64,000 nt of DNA from Saccharina japonica (taxonomy: Eukaryota > Sar > Phaeophyceae > Laminariales > Laminariaceae). Made by a program: the position numbers and the translations under genes. Location of the stretch: the NCBI GenBank assembly GCA_008828725.1, contig MEHQ01001183.1, positions 402,037-466,036 of the forward strand, in the 5' to 3' direction. The notes beneath the pieces were generated by a model, which saw only the letters and a program-made list of their open reading frames with translations, did no database searches and was not told the origin of the DNA. Positions 48,901-52,349 of this stretch are shown in pieces (the stretch's first letter is position 1; each line of letters starts with the position of its first letter).

Positions 48901-51900
48901 CCCCTCGTGCCAGGCTCGTACCACAATCAGGCTGTCTAACAATCGGTAAATTAACCCCGTTAAAATCGCACACCCGTTGTAGGAGTAAACATTACTGCCA
49001 CTTTGAGTCGCCAAACAAATATGTATGCACACTGCGGTTCTAACAGCAGTATGCATCGCCCCTAATGGTATTGGATCAGCTCTTTAGCTGCGGGACTCCA
49101 TCGATGGAGAATATTTAGGGCTCAAAAGGTATTATAAAGCCCGACCGTAGCACGTCTTCAAAAATTCCGCGGCTATTTAGCTGCGGAACTCCATCAATGA
49201 GATAAGTTTGGGGCTGAAAATTGGAAGCCCTGCTGTAGCACGTCGGCGGTAAAATTTGGCGGACCGTTAGATATCTCACCCCCGTCATCCCCGGCGAGGT
49301 TATTGAGGAATTCAGTGTTACCGTTGATGAAGACCTCCGATCCATCGTACAGCAGAATGGCCCCTGTGGAAAAGCAGCAAGAAACTCGTGAATATACCAG
49401 GTATTGAGTTCGCCAACGCGTACAACAAAGGACCGCGGCCCTATCCCATGGTGATTCACTAAGGGGTGTGCAAAACCGTAGTGGTAAACCTTTGTCCCGC
49501 GGGTATATTGTTTCGAAGGTGCTCCTGCCGAAAACTAGGGCTATGAGCGTACGGACCGTGCTCGGATAGTTCCTGCAGCAGGTATAGCCGATACTATATT
49601 ACACGAAATACACATATATAGGGTTCGAGTCTTAATCTTTCGAGTCTAAGCCAATTCACACAAGGTAAACGTTAGATTTCATTGCCTACCTGATATAACT
49701 TTCGGTTGTCACCATCCACACTGCCAGGTGATCAGGTATTCTGAAACATTTGATTTGTCGTATTTATGCCATCAAACAGGGCCGTGGGCATGCTTAATCT
49801 TCGGACAAATAACTACCTATGCATATACGAGTGAGACGGAGGCAACTGAACTTCTTCGGAGACGAGCTCCTCGGCCGTCGGGACGGTGAGGCCAGCCCGC
49901 AACCGAAGTACCGACATTACCCGCAATCTTATACACCTTACCTCCATCGACGACGGCGAAATTGTCCCTAAAACAGGTGTCGTCGTCGATCTTGACCTCC
50001 GAGCTTTGTGCGTAAATAGCACCTAGAGGGTTAATATGCACGCAATGATTAGTGATTTCGACCGTGGCTTGCGCGCAGATCATGGATTGCAGATAATGGC
50101 AACACGTGAAGGGAGGGATAATTTGGCTATCACGACGGATGTTCCATATTCTCGCTACGAGTACCTATATATGTGCCTCGCTCATAAACGGGCGTAACCT
50201 CATTTACTGGTCGTTACTTTACCAAATTGATGTCGGTGGAGAACATGGAACCGAAACGCACCGAAGGGTAACGAAACTTCAAGATATTTTCACGGGGCCC
50301 CTTTTCGCCAATGGCTGTGAACCGAAGTAATCTCTCTACCATAGCCTCTAGGTCTGTGGCCGCCCGCCAATCCACCGCGTTGCGCACCCATTAGGTGCCA
50401 GTCGACGTTTGTTGTAGATATGTTTCATGTGCACTCCTTGCGGCTGACACATGTCTTCATGAGTATATATGTGCTGTCTTCACATTAAACGGTTATTTCT
50501 ACCTAACAACAGCCGTACACCTCGCGTTGGTCCTACTTCCCCCGAATGATGCTAATTTTGTGGTTACAATAAAAAACAACAACCGCAAACCAATGGGTAA
50601 AAGCAAGTGGAATACAAACGTACCGCAAACGAAAACACAACCACACAAGCCAGACCAGAAAATTGCGTAACTTTGGAATTATTGTTGTGTGAGTAGCCCT
50701 AAGCGCCCCCCCCCCAAATGGAGTGAGTGCGCTGCTAAGCGGGGGAGTAAACTACCACGCAGTGTGCTACGGGCGTGAGAAATGCGCACACAGTAAACGT
50801 TGGTAGGTAAGCATTTTACCTTGACGCCTGAGCGGTTGATGGCACCGCCGTATATAAGGCCTCGTGATCGAATGCACGCGCAGTATCAACGAGGTTTGTT
50901 TTGCATTTCGACGTGTTCAAACAATTCAGAATCTGACCTCCGCCGGTGTTGGCTTGAACATCGCCGGTGGCTGAATTGTTGACGAAAGACGTTTTCCCGT
51001 CGATGTTGACTTTCGAGCCATTGGAAAAGATGGCACCTGCACGTAACACAGTGAAGAAATGCGTACCGTTCTTGGCCCCTGTGCATAGCATACGGTAGCG
51101 ACATGCGAAAATGCCTATCCCGGAGCCGACGACAGCATCAACCTCGAGCTGCCCGACACTTATATAGAGGACATCCAAATCGATAGCCCTTGAGCTGCCC
51201 GACACATATATTTAGTAGGGCATCATACTCCATAGCATTCGGATTAAACTTCTGTGTTGTACATTACACATTCGAGGAATCGAAAACGGATAAACGGTCG
51301 AGTGTAAACGAGGAACAACCTCCATATAACGCAAGCATCAGGAAGGTTGACTCGCAACTCTATTCGTATTCAAACGATAGTCTTACCCCGAATATATCCG
51401 TTTGATAGTGTTCGATAGATTATCTCAGGCGCATCTGTTATGTATGGTGTTAGCTACGGTACTGCAAGCGGTATATGCTGACGCTCGCAGCGATAAATCA
51501 GGCGAGGTTAGTCCTGACAAACACGCAAGCGTGCTTCAATTTTTATCCCAAACGTACAACGCAGGCGATGAGCATTCTAAATACGCGGTTAGTAAACTCG
51601 TAACCCAGTAAGCGACACCCCGATCTCAACGAATCGCCCTACATACCAGAGGACTCATTGTCCAAACGGTGTGCTCTATTACTCTCGACGACTCGCCCTA
51701 CATATCAGTGCCATCATCGTCCACAAGGTGGACCCTGTGAGTATTGAAAATCAAAAACGAAAAAGTTGTGCCATGAGGGAAATGACCAATCAAAAGGGTT
51801 CATAATATCGTCTCACCTCCATTCGAAGCCTCGTTGTTGGTGAAGGTGCAGTCGAACACGTTGACGACGCTGCCACCTTTTACGTAGATTGCCCCTCCCG

Positions 51901-52275
51901 CCTGTGACCGACCTCCATCGAGAGTTAGGCTTCGGAGTATGAGCGTCGACTCGCCATCAACAAAGAAGAGCCCTGTTGTGTTTCCCGCGTCATTGGCCGC
52001 CACAGGGTCCGTTCCATTGCTGGTGACTCCGGTTATTGTCACGTGCTTCTCGTCAGACACCACGACATTTTTACGAATTTGCTGCCGGCCGTACCAAGTT
52101 ACGTGAAAGGTCCCTTTCGTGTCGTTGCGCTCCATTGCCTCGATAAAATGATCCAGGTCGCCAGGCGTGGCTACGTCCATGTTGATGACTACGCCAGACA
52201 CACACAGGATCGCCCCGCCCAGCAATGCGAAAAGTGTGCCAACCCCGCCAATCCTGCGCGAAAGCGAAGCACCAT
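2948..52275 (-). CDS. giant multi-exon gene: beta-helix (Pmp-like) repeat membrane protein
   Basis: Thirty exons on the minus strand join in frame into about 1,550 codons. The ectodomain (residues about 130-950) is built of 27-33 residue units of the form G-A-I/V-Y-x-S-x-V-x-I-x-G-x-x-x-F-x-N-N-x-A-x-x-G-G, the pattern of right-handed beta-helix proteins often annotated as polymorphic outer membrane protein (Pmp)-like in stramenopiles. A Cys-rich stretch (about 1,060-1,150) follows, then about eight hydrophobic segments to the stop. Splice sites were set by eye: donors G|GTGAG, GTAAG, GTATG, GTCAG or GTACG and acceptors CAG or TAG|GTGC, with phases agreeing at every join. The role is inferred as a cell-surface receptor or adhesin. 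It could instead be two overlapping transcription units starting at exons 1 and 12, but only one C-terminus is present. The 5' end is uncertain. Confidence 0.8.
3938..5164 (-). other. intron 29
   Basis: No repeat or coding signal recognised between the exon 29 donor (GTGACC) and the exon 30 acceptor (CAG). Confidence 0.6.
5165..5475 (-). CDS. exon 29: Cys-rich end and first membrane helix
   Basis: Acceptor GCAG|AC joins the T left by exon 28 to make Tyr: GYKGP-YCAVCADGFAPLASYN, then CRQCSDSGRSLT. A strong membrane segment follows (VGLVAAIVMVLVLLTVLLS) with a charged cytosolic loop (DVGLEDFDQIEVARDSSMKK) and the start of the next hydrophobic region (VKTIVVVWQIVSQ). The donor CAG|GTGACC leaves phase 0, matching exon 30. 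Confidence 0.85.
5539..5639 (-). repeat. about 100-bp repeat, copy 1 (in intron 28)
   Basis: Almost identical to 62791-62889; the only difference across the shared core is a short A-run. Both copies lie beside a TA-rich stretch. On the minus strand it holds an ATG and MSFDEILELTAVV, which reads on in frame into exon 29. It ends about 60 bases from the exon 29 acceptor. Confidence 0.85.
5640..5664. repeat. TA microsatellite
   Basis: Run of alternating TA next to the 100-bp repeat. Confidence 0.8.
6150..6395 (-). CDS. exon 28: Cys-rich juxtamembrane region, first part
   Basis: 82 codons containing DIPICQDIPTGARAML, EAGYYRTSAESRKILECH and RSKACVGGDDATDYCAIGYK. The donor is CCCT|GTAAGT. The spacing of Cys and Gly-Tyr-Tyr-Arg resembles the EGF/TNFR-like Cys-rich segment that precedes the membrane domain in this protein type. 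The acceptor GCTCAG|CC was chosen for phase agreement; GTTCAG|CAT a little downstream is the alternative. Confidence 0.72.
6954..7202 (-). CDS. exon 27: last beta-helix turns
   Basis: 83 codons. Starts at GCAG|GAGGTGCTG, giving GGAVYHREALVLVSTTFSKN, then LNDVSFVDNTFHCARGQYLY and a Cys pair (LCCVGD). The end is set at CAT|GTATC because this keeps phase 1 with exon 28. That donor is weak, so the 3' boundary may be off by some codons. Confidence 0.7.
7203..8661 (-). other. intron 26
   Basis: Contains the 81-bp tandem duplication and poly-G/poly-C runs (7801, 8563). Nothing else recognised. Confidence 0.6.
8210..8371. repeat. 81-bp tandem duplication
   Basis: Two copies, 8210-8290 and 8291-8371, differing at one base (GCGCG versus GCGAG). 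The period is the same as the common exon length, but the unit has no helix motif and no splice sites. Confidence 0.9.
8662..8982 (-). CDS. exon 26: four fused beta-helix repeats
   Basis: 107 codons without interruption: GAVYSLEDELVALKGN-MSFVDN; GGGAMSLGDPGELTIVG-VNFTRNKAN; GGAVSV-CRFESNKAT; DGGAIYF-SVFRGNFA. The donor G|GTGAG falls after the final GNFA, so exon 27 supplies GGAV. It shows what fused units look like when introns are absent and helps validate the short exons. Phase 1 at both ends, 321 nt. Confidence 0.86.
10079..10432. repeat. degenerate repeat, about three copies
   Basis: Units carry CATGAGCT, GATAGTCTGTATG, GGTGTCTCTC and AAATGCCGG in the same order at 10079-10142 and 10154-10222, with a weaker third copy ending at 10432. 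Confidence 0.6.
10751..11266. repeat. 258-bp tandem duplication
   Basis: Copies 10751-11008 and 11009-11266 are about 96-97% identical by eye and end in the same TATATATA. Recent, because differences are few and mostly transitions. Confidence 0.93.
11340..11510 (+). repeat. inverted-pair arm 1
   Basis: Matches the reverse complement of about 15785-15960. Shared landmarks: GGCCGTAGTC, CATAGACCCTC, ACCAGGCAGACATTGCT and AAGCGCGAAGCGCCGTGAGG. Confidence 0.8.
11794..11874 (-). CDS. exon 25: 27-codon beta-helix unit
   Basis: Reads GAIHSTGGSLGVDGD then TFANNSAVEFGG. The acceptor is GCAG|GTGCC and the donor GGAG|GTATG. It joins exon 26 in frame. Confidence 0.8.
11875..14904 (-). other. introns 23 and 24
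   Basis: Either side of exon 24 nothing beyond short AT runs is recognised. The plus-strand open frames at 13742-14157 overlap each other and show no family signal. Confidence 0.5.
13238..13321 (-). CDS. exon 24: 28-codon beta-helix unit, GP subtype
   Basis: Reads GAVRTINGPGLRIYG then IFSNNSAKVGG. The acceptor is GCAG|GTGCT and the donor GGAG|GTAAG. It shares GP-L-IYG-G and NSA-VGG with exons 7 and 18, so it belongs to the same subtype despite strong divergence. Confidence 0.78.
14905..14985 (-). CDS. exon 23: 27-codon beta-helix unit
   Basis: Reads GAVYADNSSVTIEGG then GFTNNYAFLDGG. The acceptor is CCAG|GTGCC and the donor GGAG|GTGAG. It has no partner in blocks A or B at matching position, but is closest to the exon 3/9 type. 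Confidence 0.8.
15785..15960 (-). repeat. inverted-pair arm 2
   Basis: Reverse-complement partner of 11340-11510. The two arms bracket exons 23-25. Confidence 0.8.
16868..16950 (-). pseudogene. possible relic of a third exon-1/12-like segment
   Basis: Minus-strand frame reads RLVYLSDGSIILHIVLYK, which can be laid against GIFSIGSGSTLSLRSLALD of exon 12. The call is supported mainly by position: the DNA just outside (TTTCGAATTGCTTCCAGCAAA at 17008) matches TTTCGAACTGCTTGCAGCAAA at 39145 just outside exon 12. Confidence 0.35.
17669..17919 (+). mobile_element. MITE copy (4-bp-TSD family), decayed
   Basis: Ends GAGCTACGATAGAGGTGG and the inverted CACCTCTACCGTAGAATGCGTC match the termini of the family at 23022 and 37841. 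No intact target duplication seen. Confidence 0.7.
18143..18223 (-). CDS. exon 22 (block A): 27-codon beta-helix unit
   Basis: Reads GAIKAEHSDVQVDG then HFAGNSADSSGG. The acceptor is GCAG|GTGCC and the donor GGAG|GTGAG. Its paralogue is exon 11. It is the last exon of block A. Confidence 0.84.
18865..19069 (+). mobile_element. MITE copy (same family), internally shortened
   Basis: Starts GACGTGTGCCACGATAGAGA and ends GCGCCTCTACCGTAGCATAC. Internal GGGCTCCTTGACCCCAAATC matches other copies. Confidence 0.7.
19136..19302. repeat. CTG/GCT trinucleotide tract
   Basis: Interrupted (CTG)n and (GCC)n runs. A similar tract borders the sequencing gap at 35790. Confidence 0.9.
19826..19909 (-). CDS. 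exon 21 (block A): 28-codon beta-helix unit
   Basis: Reads GAILLFARSDVNINGG then DFMNNKAGYNGG. The acceptor is TCAG|GTGCT and the donor GGGG|GTGAG. Its paralogue is exon 10. Confidence 0.84.
20603..20851 (-). mobile_element. inner MITE of the same family
   Basis: Termini GACGCGTGCCACGGTAGGGG and the inverted CACCTCTATCGTAGCATGCGTC. Flanked by CTAT at 20599-20602 and 20852-20855. 249 bp, inserted in the opposite orientation within its own relative. Confidence 0.88.
20920..21088. mobile_element. palindromic fold-back element
   Basis: Two arms of about 65-70 bases (CATTGGTCAACACACG and its complement CGTGTGTTGACCAATG) around a short spacer near 20995. GGGCCC occurs on both outer sides and may be the target duplication. 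Confidence 0.75.
22740..22815. mobile_element. MITE end fragment
   Basis: AAAGTGCTGCCTCTATCGCA followed by TAGCATACAC matches one end of the family; the other end is not found nearby. Confidence 0.5.
23022..23268 (+). mobile_element. MITE inserted in the exon 20 splice donor
   Basis: 247 bp with termini GACGCATGCTACGATAGAGG and the inverted CCTCTATCGTAGCACGCGTC. CTCA flanks both sides (23018-23021, 23269-23272). The right-hand CTCA is bases +2 to +5 of the exon 20 donor on the minus strand. No coding capacity. Confidence 0.92.
23274..23354 (-). CDS. exon 20 (block A): 27-codon beta-helix unit with MITE at its donor
   Basis: Reads GAIYAKNSTVNINA then RFVDNSATFGGG. The acceptor is GCAG|GTGCC and the donor GGAG|GTGAG. 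Intron bases +2 to +5 of the donor are the target-site duplication of a MITE whose end begins at +6. Its paralogue is exon 9. Confidence 0.85.
23796..23894 (-). CDS. exon 19 (block A): 33-codon beta-helix unit
   Basis: Reads GAFFARDTKISIDGE then FVDNSATSINKTATGGG. The acceptor is GCAG|GAGCC and the donor GGAG|GTCAG. Its paralogue is exon 8, with the same 99-nt length class. Confidence 0.84.
24612..25171 (+). repeat. left LTR
   Basis: Starts TG; the end reads CATTCTTTCC where the right LTR has CATTCTTTCA. Contains a long pyrimidine tract (ACTCTACTC repeats) that differs in length from the other LTR. Confidence 0.88.
25385..25890. repeat. degenerate internal repeats of the LTR element
   Basis: Dispersed TTTCACGCT and ACGCGAAGC words recur many times with variable spacing. 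Function unknown. Confidence 0.45.
26911..27298 (-). pseudogene. LINE reverse-transcriptase tail captured inside the LTR element
   Basis: On the minus strand MCPCGKAIESRVHIVGECER, then a Lys/Glu-rich helix and GDRWWPQAAK. The C-x-C-(7)-H-(4)-C spacing is that of the zinc-binding motif (zf-RVT) at the end of many non-LTR reverse transcriptases. Only the last about 110 codons are present. TTTTGGTGGGGGGGGG occurs at both edges (26896 and 27287), possibly its target duplication. Confidence 0.6.
28554..29102 (+). repeat. right LTR
   Basis: About 549 bp, TG...CA ends. Roughly 90% identical to the left copy by eye, so the insertion is not very recent. Confidence 0.88.
29746..29829 (-). CDS. exon 18 (block A): 28-codon beta-helix unit, GP subtype
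   Basis: Reads GAVYIRWGPTLYVYG then HFTTNSALVGG. The acceptor is GCAG|GTGCG and the donor GGAG|GTATG. Its paralogue is exon 7, and the acceptor-side intron also aligns with that of exon 7. Confidence 0.85.
30365..30415 (-). pseudogene. possible degenerate exon, block A
   Basis: GCAG|GTGCACC acceptor-like edge followed after 52 bases by GTAAGC. The length is not divisible by three and no F-x-N-N motif is seen. The homologous place in block B (46400-46441) keeps both edges with 42 bases between. Confidence 0.3.
30599..31436. mobile_element. Harbinger-like non-autonomous DNA transposon
   Basis: 838 bp. Left end GGCCGTGTCTTAACT, right end AGTTAAGACACGCCC (inverted). TCA flanks both sides (or CTCA if the right end is one base shorter). 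The block B counterpart at 46595 reads CAGTCTCAGTGACGGG with no insertion. The superfamily is inferred only from terminal bases and the 3-bp duplication. No transposase. Confidence 0.8.
32372..32452 (-). CDS. exon 17 (block A): 27-codon beta-helix unit
   Basis: Reads GAISAFRTGIEIHG then HFTGNEAANNGG. The acceptor is GCAG|GTGCT and the donor GGAG|GTAAG. Its paralogue is exon 6. Confidence 0.85.
33028..33111 (-). CDS. exon 16 (block A): 28-codon beta-helix unit
   Basis: Reads GAMASKAETKIHLNG then SFTSNVAANNGG. The acceptor is TGTAG|GTGCG and the donor GGAG|GTGAG. Its paralogue is exon 5. Confidence 0.85.
33907..33990 (-). CDS. exon 15 (block A): 28-codon beta-helix unit
   Basis: Reads GAILLYDGSKVFINGN then EFLNNLAEDDGG. 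The acceptor is CACAG|GGGCC and the donor GGGG|GTGAG. It is near-identical to exon 4, and identity falls off within about 20 bases on both intron sides. Confidence 0.87.
35137..35217 (-). CDS. exon 14 (block A): 27-codon beta-helix unit
   Basis: Reads GAIHAQTSEVKINGTT then CFTHNSAVADGG. The acceptor is CCAG|GTGCT and the donor GGAG|GTACG. Its paralogue is exon 3. Confidence 0.85.
35372..37305. other. about 1.9-kb extra segment of block A, with gap
   Basis: The intron 13 flanks up to about 35372 and from about 37305 match intron 2 of block B (50023-50200), which lacks this segment. It contains CAG/CTG tracts and the N-gap. Probably an inserted element, class unknown. Confidence 0.5.
35790..36317. 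other. sequencing gap (N)
   Basis: 528 N directly after a (CTG)n tract, so the gap probably reflects a collapsed or unreadable trinucleotide repeat. Frames spanning it are artefacts. Confidence 0.99.
37841..38086 (+). mobile_element. MITE copy (4-bp-TSD family)
   Basis: 246 bp, termini GACGCATGCTACGATAGAGG and the inverted CCTCTACCGTAGCACGCATC, flanked by ATCA (37837-37840, 38087-38090). It closely matches 23022-23268 along its whole length. It lies 45 bases from the exon 13 donor. Block B has the empty site near 50877-50895. Confidence 0.92.
38136..38234 (-). CDS. exon 13 (block A): 33-codon beta-helix unit
   Basis: Reads GAIYSNGSKVNIDG then FVNNSATSDAQVNTGGG. The acceptor is GCAG|GTGCC and the donor GGAG|GTCAG. 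It has about seven substitutions against exon 2, and the donor-side intron start is conserved between the two. Confidence 0.85.
38910..39065 (-). CDS. exon 12: internal copy of the 3' part of exon 1
   Basis: 52 codons: GIFSIGSGSTLSLRSLALDS, then GGAIYVGDESVVNVLDCAF and TNNDASNGG. The acceptor GCAG|GCATC gives phase 1 and the donor GGCG|GTGAG matches. It aligns with residues GLFFVDGESTLILRSL onward of exon 1, but the signal-peptide part is missing and an acceptor stands in its place. The exon can therefore be spliced to exon 11 in frame. It could alternatively be the first surviving exon of a separate, decapitated gene copy. Confidence 0.78.
39347..41104. mobile_element. hAT-like non-autonomous DNA transposon
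   Basis: 1,758 bp in intron 11. Termini TAGAGGTGTTACCC and GGGTAACACCTCTA are perfect inverted repeats; the 8-bp CGGGACAC flanks both sides (39339-39346, 41105-41112). TAGAG-type ends with an 8-bp duplication are the hallmark of hAT. Subterminal regions on both sides are packed with CGGGTACCCG. No transposase seen; a Ser/Gln-rich frame at 40247-40639 (minus) has no recognisable domain. Confidence 0.92.
39830..40235. repeat. internal tandem repeat of the hAT-like element
   Basis: Two diverged units share ATATTAGTATAGG, TTCGTTTCAGTAT and GACCTT in the same order. Confidence 0.7.
41721..41801 (-). CDS. exon 11 (block B): 27-codon beta-helix unit
   Basis: Reads GAIMVERSGMQVDG then HFTGNSANGSGG. 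The acceptor is CCAG|GTGCT and the donor GGAG|GTGAG. It is the last exon of block B. Its paralogue is exon 22, with about 10 of 28 codons changed. Confidence 0.84.
41802..44098 (-). other. introns 9 and 10
   Basis: Around 43130-43330 the sequence matches pieces at 20340-20435 and 21160-21250, that is, block A without its nested MITEs. Nothing else recognised. Confidence 0.5.
42613..42696 (-). CDS. exon 10 (block B): 28-codon beta-helix unit
   Basis: Reads GAIVLFAGSEGYINGG then DFINNQAGYNGG. The acceptor is TCAG|GCGCT and the donor GGGG|GTAAG. Its paralogue is exon 21. It resembles exon 4 in length and in its hydrophobic first strand. Confidence 0.83.
44099..44179 (-). CDS. exon 9 (block B): 27-codon beta-helix unit
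   Basis: Reads GAIYAKNSSVNVYG then CFIDNVANFDGG. The acceptor is ACAG|GTGCC and the donor GGAG|GTGAGGCTCG. That donor context is the uninterrupted version of the site hit by a MITE in its paralogue, exon 20. Confidence 0.86.
44606..44704 (-). CDS. exon 8 (block B): 33-codon beta-helix unit
   Basis: Reads GALFARDAVVNIDGN then FVNNSATNTVKETTGGG. The acceptor is GCAG|GTGCC and the donor GGAG|GTGAG. It is 99 nt like exon 2, with the insertion at the same place. Its paralogue is exon 19. Confidence 0.85.
44705..47558 (-). other. introns 6 and 7
   Basis: No transposon seen. 45860-45915 aligns with 29900-29970, and 46500-46650 with 30500-30600 plus 31437 onward. A degenerate exon-like stretch is at 46400-46441 (GAPLPLAITKFVG). 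Confidence 0.5.
45695..45778 (-). CDS. exon 7 (block B): 28-codon beta-helix unit, GP subtype
   Basis: Reads GAVYILWGPSLDISG then HFTNNSALIGG. The acceptor is CCAG|GTGCG and the donor GGAG|GTATG. The Gly-Pro in the first strand marks the subtype shared with exons 18 and 24. Confidence 0.85.
47559..47639 (-). CDS. exon 6 (block B): 27-codon beta-helix unit
   Basis: Reads GAIAAFQTGIAMHG then HFAGNSAANNGG. The acceptor is GCAG|GTGCT and the donor GGGG|GTAAG. Its paralogue is exon 17. Confidence 0.85.
48206..48289 (-). CDS. exon 5 (block B): 28-codon beta-helix unit
   Basis: Reads GAIASKAETKIHLQG then NFTSNLSSNNGG. The acceptor is ACAG|GTGCG and the donor GGAG|GTGAG. Its paralogue is exon 16. 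Confidence 0.85.
49280..49363 (-). CDS. exon 4 (block B): 28-codon beta-helix unit
   Basis: Reads GAILLYDGSEVFINGN then EFLNNLAGDDGG. The acceptor is CACAG|GGGCC and the donor GGGG|GTGAG. It differs from exon 15 at only about 4 of 84 bases, far fewer than other exon pairs. Confidence 0.87.
49942..50022 (-). CDS. exon 3 (block B): 27-codon beta-helix unit
   Basis: Reads GAIYAQSSEVKIDD then CFRDNFAVVDGG. The acceptor is CTCTAG|GTGCT and the donor GGAG|GTAAG. Its paralogue is exon 14 in block A, with about eight substitutions in 27 codons. Confidence 0.85.
50023..51816 (-). other. introns 1 and 2
   Basis: No elements recognised. 50170-50460 matches 37310-37600 of block A. Confidence 0.5.
50938..51036 (-). 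CDS. exon 2 (block B): 33-codon beta-helix unit
   Basis: Reads GAIFSNGSKVNIDG then FVNNSATGDVQANTGGG. The acceptor is GCAG|GTGCC and the donor GGAG|GTCAG. It belongs to the long 99-nt class, with a five-residue insertion before the closing glycines. Its paralogue is exon 13, and exons 8 and 19 share the same length and the unusual GTCAG or related donor context. Confidence 0.85.
51817..52275 (-). CDS. exon 1: N-terminus and first beta-helix repeats
   Basis: The readable frame runs from about 52350 down to the donor at 51816 (GTGAG). It holds a hydrophobic stretch (TLFALLGGAILCVSGVV) that would serve as signal peptide or anchor, then the region VATPGDLDHFIEAME, a polar strand region (VVVSDEKHVTITGV) and two helix turns (STLILRSLTLDGGRSQ; GGAIYVKGGSVVNVF). 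No ATG precedes the hydrophobic stretch in its own frame. An ATG at 52275 lies in another frame and begins a signal-peptide-like MVLRFRAGLAGLA, so a single-base indel, a missed upstream exon or a downstream start (NMDV) must be invoked. Its 3' third is the paralogue of exon 12. Confidence 0.75.
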
Positions 52276-52334
52276 TGTTTGGGAGAGGGGAGATGCGTGG
52301 GTCGCATACAGCGCTGCGGGAGCGTGTCCGAAGA

Positions 52335-52340
52335 TATATA
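52335..52340 (-). promoter_or_regulatory. possible TATA box of the giant gene
   Basis: TATATA lies about 60 bases upstream of the ATG at 52275 on the minus strand. Position fits a core promoter, but AT-rich hexamers are common here and the gene start is itself uncertain. Confidence 0.25.
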
Positions 52341-52349
52341 AGCAGTGAC

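Larger units (their letters stand above)
47640..49941 (-). other. introns 3, 4 and 5
   Basis: Contains a tandem duplication of about 87 bp at 49077-49250 (CTCTTTAGCTGCGGGACTCC and TATTTAGCTGCGGAACTCC mark the units). Otherwise plain. Confidence 0.5.
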
